Source: an uncultured Bacteroidales bacterium (GTDB taxonomy: Bacteria; Bacteroidota; Bacteroidia; Bacteroidales; P3). From it: DNA of 64,000 nucleotides. A program made the position numbers and the translations under genes. The DNA lies in NCBI GenBank assembly GCA_900316235.1, contig ONCC01000002.1:29178-93177 (forward strand), given 5' to 3'. The notes under the pieces were generated by a model, which did no database searches, was not told where the DNA came from, and worked only from the letters and a program-made list of their open reading frames with translations. This document shows, in pieces, positions 62,367 through 64,000 of the stretch. The first letter of the stretch is position 1. Every line of letters begins with the position of its first letter.

Positions 62367-63188
62367 TTATGGATGCCTCGGCTGGAGACTGCGGCGGTAG
62401 TCGCTGGGCGACTGGCCGAGGTGCTTGGTGCAGTAGCGGCTGAAATAACTTAGCGAGGTGAAGTTCATCCGGTCGGCTATCTGCGTGAGCGACAAGCGTT
62501 CATCGTTGAGGTATTTTTTCAGGATGGGCACCGTGGCGCGGTCGATGAAGCTGCTGACGCTGTGGCCGGTGACGCGCTTGACGGTGGCGGAAAGGTATTT
62601 GGTCGATACGTTGAGCCGCTCGGCATAGTAGCTCACGTCGCGCTCGGTGCGGCTGATGCCGGTGGCGAGCAGGTCGGTGAGCTGCCGGACGATAATGGCG
62701 GTGCGGTCGCTGTGGGTGTCGGTGGCGTCGCGGCGGGCGTGGAGCTCGAAGATGTCGTACATCATCGTCAGGCAGAGGCTCCCCATCATCTCGCGGTAGA
62801 AGAGCAGGTGGCGGTCGTCGAGGCGGTCGCGCAGGCGGTGGAAGTCCTCCAGCAGGATTTCCGCCTGCCGGTCGTCGACCTTGATGACGGGGTTCTGGTT
62901 GAGGCTGATGCTGCCCCCGATGCTGTAGTTGTTCGACGGCAGGAGGCTGTGCAGGTACTTCTCGTCAGCGGCGAACCACTCCACCTCCATCCCCGGTGCC
63001 GCCGCGAGGTTCTTCGCCCGTGTGGGGTTCGGCATCACCACCAGGTCGTTCTTCACGATGTGGTAGCACCGCTCGTTGAACACAAAGCTCCCCTCCCCCG
63101 CCGTGCACAGCAGGTGCATGCAGGTGTGCCCCAGCTCCGGCGCATTCATCGCCAGAAAATCCGTCGAGTATAGAAAGTCAATCTTCAT
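62367..63188 (-). CDS. AraC family transcriptional regulator
   Basis: A 273-residue regulator. The N-terminal cupin-like sensing part (to about 160) has GEGSFVFNERCYHIVKNDLVVMPNP; the C-terminal double helix-turn-helix has LSLTQIADRMNFTSLSYFSRYCTKHLGQSPSDYR. The ligand cannot be read from the sequence. Its start overlaps the stop of the winged-helix gene (ATGA), so the two may be cotranscribed. Downstream (62221-62366) is a CTCCCTAC-rich low-complexity stretch without a gene. Confidence 0.9.
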   Translation of the reverse strand: MKIDFLYSTDFLAMNAPELGHTCMHLLCTAGEGSFVFNERCYHIVKNDLVVMPNPTRAKNLAAAPGMEVEWFAADEKYLHSLLPSNNYSIGGSISLNQNPVIKVDDRQAEILLEDFHRLRDRLDDRHLLFYREMMGSLCLTMMYDIFELHARRDATDTHSDRTAIIVRQLTDLLATGISRTERDVSYYAERLNVSTKYLSATVKRVTGHSVSSFIDRATVPILKKYLNDERLSLTQIADRMNFTSLSYFSRYCTKHLGQSPSDYRRSLQPRHP

Positions 63189-63442
63189 TCTTCAATCACT
63201 TCCCAATGGCCACCTTTATCTGGCCCAACACGACAGAGTAATCCCTTTTCTTGGAGTATTTTGATATTTTTCTCCACACCTCTTCGCGATAACCCAACAA
63301 GTGAGGTGAGTTCTTTAACTGTGATTTTCGGGTTCTCCTTCATTGCTCTAATAATTTTCTCCACACTTTTCTCCACACTTTTCTCCACACTTTCTGGCCA
63401 CTCTATGTTTTTCTGGCCACTTTCTGTACCATTTCTTGTCAC
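63185..63442 (-). CDS. Small winged-helix protein, possible remnant
   Basis: An 85-residue protein beginning with GTG at 63442 (a stop lies two codons upstream, so no longer frame exists). The linker SVEKSVEKSVEK is a 12-bp tandem repeat; a winged helix follows (ITVKELTSLVGLSRRGVEKNIKILQEKGLLCRVGPDKGGHWEVIEE). This end is typical of the C-terminus of larger AlbA-type ATP-binding or Fic proteins in Bacteroidetes, so it may be the surviving tail of such a gene. It could also be a small independent regulator of the AraC gene it overlaps. Confidence 0.55.
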   Translation of the reverse strand: MTRNGTESGQKNIEWPESVEKSVEKSVEKIIRAMKENPKITVKELTSLVGLSRRGVEKNIKILQEKGLLCRVGPDKGGHWEVIEE

Positions 63443-63530
63443 TTTTGTCTAATTAAAATGTCACAATAATTGTCTTTAGATTATTATGATTACAATTTGT
63501 GAGGCAGGGGAAACTGGTATATGCGGTTTA

Positions 63531-63953
63531 TTACTCTTCTTTTTCATCGCTAGCATGTCCTTTTCTGATTCGTTCTTCCAGAAGTTCTTGAGCAAATCTA
63601 AAGTCTGTAATGTCGCTTGATACGATTTCAACCATAAGATTCTTCCACTCTTCAGCATCTAGTTCAGCCCGTTCGACCTGTTGTATCACCTCTTCTCGTA
63701 GCCGCATTTCAGCCAATTCTTTTGGGGAGAACATTACTTCTGGCGGGCCGTACATCAACGGACAGTTTTCATCTATTATTTCCTCCAATATACGATGTGC
63801 CTCTTCAATAGGCTTGAGGGCTTTCAAAAGTTCTTTATTGTCGGTGTTAGAACAATTGACCTCCGAAATATATGAGCTTAATGCCTCAACTATCTGGCAA
63901 ACACAATCGAATTCTTTCGTAGTTAGTTTGTTGTCATTCATATCTTGCTTCAT
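63531..63953 (-). CDS. Hypothetical protein
   Basis: A 140-residue acidic, helical protein without a signal or membrane segment. The middle has YGPPEVMFSPKELAEMRLREEVIQQVERAELDAEEW; charged residues dominate the C-terminus. No family recognised. The GC content is lower than in the housekeeping genes, as in the winged-helix gene next to it, which suggests accessory DNA. Upstream of it only 47 bp of the window remain. Confidence 0.55.
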   Translation of the reverse strand: MKQDMNDNKLTTKEFDCVCQIVEALSSYISEVNCSNTDNKELLKALKPIEEAHRILEEIIDENCPLMYGPPEVMFSPKELAEMRLREEVIQQVERAELDAEEWKNLMVEIVSSDITDFRFAQELLEERIRKGHASDEKEE

Positions 63954-64000
63954 TGGAGTTTGTTGTCATTTGTTTTATTTATTTCATCTCCTACATGTAC

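Overview
The window is a chromosome segment from a member of the Bacteroidetes, most likely an uncultivated anaerobic Bacteroidales. The evidence is a gingipain-like peptidase with a type IX secretion C-terminal domain, Bacteroidetes-type promoters (TTTG, 19-21 bp, TAnnTTTG), almost no Shine-Dalgarno sequences, many small MKK... lipoproteins, the block ftsH-cdsA-psd, and the end of a HydE gene ([FeFe]-hydrogenase maturation). Coding DNA is moderately GC rich, with C or G at third positions; the glycan operon at 19-26.8 kb is clearly more AT rich and looks acquired.

Layout. 0-3.5 kb: hydE end, a small Cys-rich lipoprotein, a PflA-like radical SAM protein, a conserved unknown and the dipeptidase pepD. 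3.5-11.6 kb (minus): a secreted helical protein, a PurF-like protein without the usual Cys nucleophile, a MauE/thioredoxin membrane protein, two small lipoproteins related to the first, ftsK and a secreted unknown. 11.6-12.2 kb: a repeat-filled intergenic region. 12.2-18.8 kb (plus): the c-di-AMP phosphodiesterase pgpH, a YfhO-type membrane protein and two glycosyltransferases. 19-26.8 kb (minus): an operon of PEP mutase fused to a cytidylyltransferase, phosphonopyruvate decarboxylase, phosphonoacetaldehyde reductase, LicD-type transferase, UDP-galactopyranose-mutase-like flavoprotein, galactofuranosyltransferase-like enzyme, and a family 2 glycosyltransferase whose start is put out of frame by a run of nine G. 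26.8-29.3 kb: fic between two 40-bp copies of the ispD 3' end, ispD, and an ECF-S-like membrane protein. 29.4-44.5 kb: MORN protein, a candidate small RNA, mtaB, proS, a beta-barrel-like protein, kdtA, a TamA-like lipoprotein, an EamA transporter, a phosphodiesterase, a stand-alone HATPase, a lipoprotein, a sugar-phosphate transferase and arginine decarboxylase. 44.5-55 kb (minus): FKBP, C25 peptidase, and rluA-psd-cdsA-ftsH-rsfS-tsaE-DUF4293-DoxX-DUF1599. 55-64 kb: folP-cdaA, an M16 peptidase, nnrD, tRNA-Asn, a DUF362 lipoprotein, an AraC regulator, a winged-helix fragment and an unknown.

How it fits together. The phosphonate operon should turn PEP into 2-hydroxyethylphosphonate, probably activate it as a CMP derivative and attach it with LicD to a galactofuranose-containing surface glycan. 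The last glycosyltransferase appears to be phase variable and is off in this assembly. Synthesis (cdaA) and breakdown (pgpH) of c-di-AMP are both encoded here.

A second theme is repeats. Short palindromes with TAGAGACG/CGTCTCTA arms, GCAGACG hairpins, TTGGTAGG-type hairpins and 7-bp tandem arrays occur between genes, and several also sit in frame inside conserved genes (mauE-like, ispD, mtaB, the sugar-phosphate transferase, nnrD, DUF1599). This resembles the translated palindromic elements of Rickettsia.
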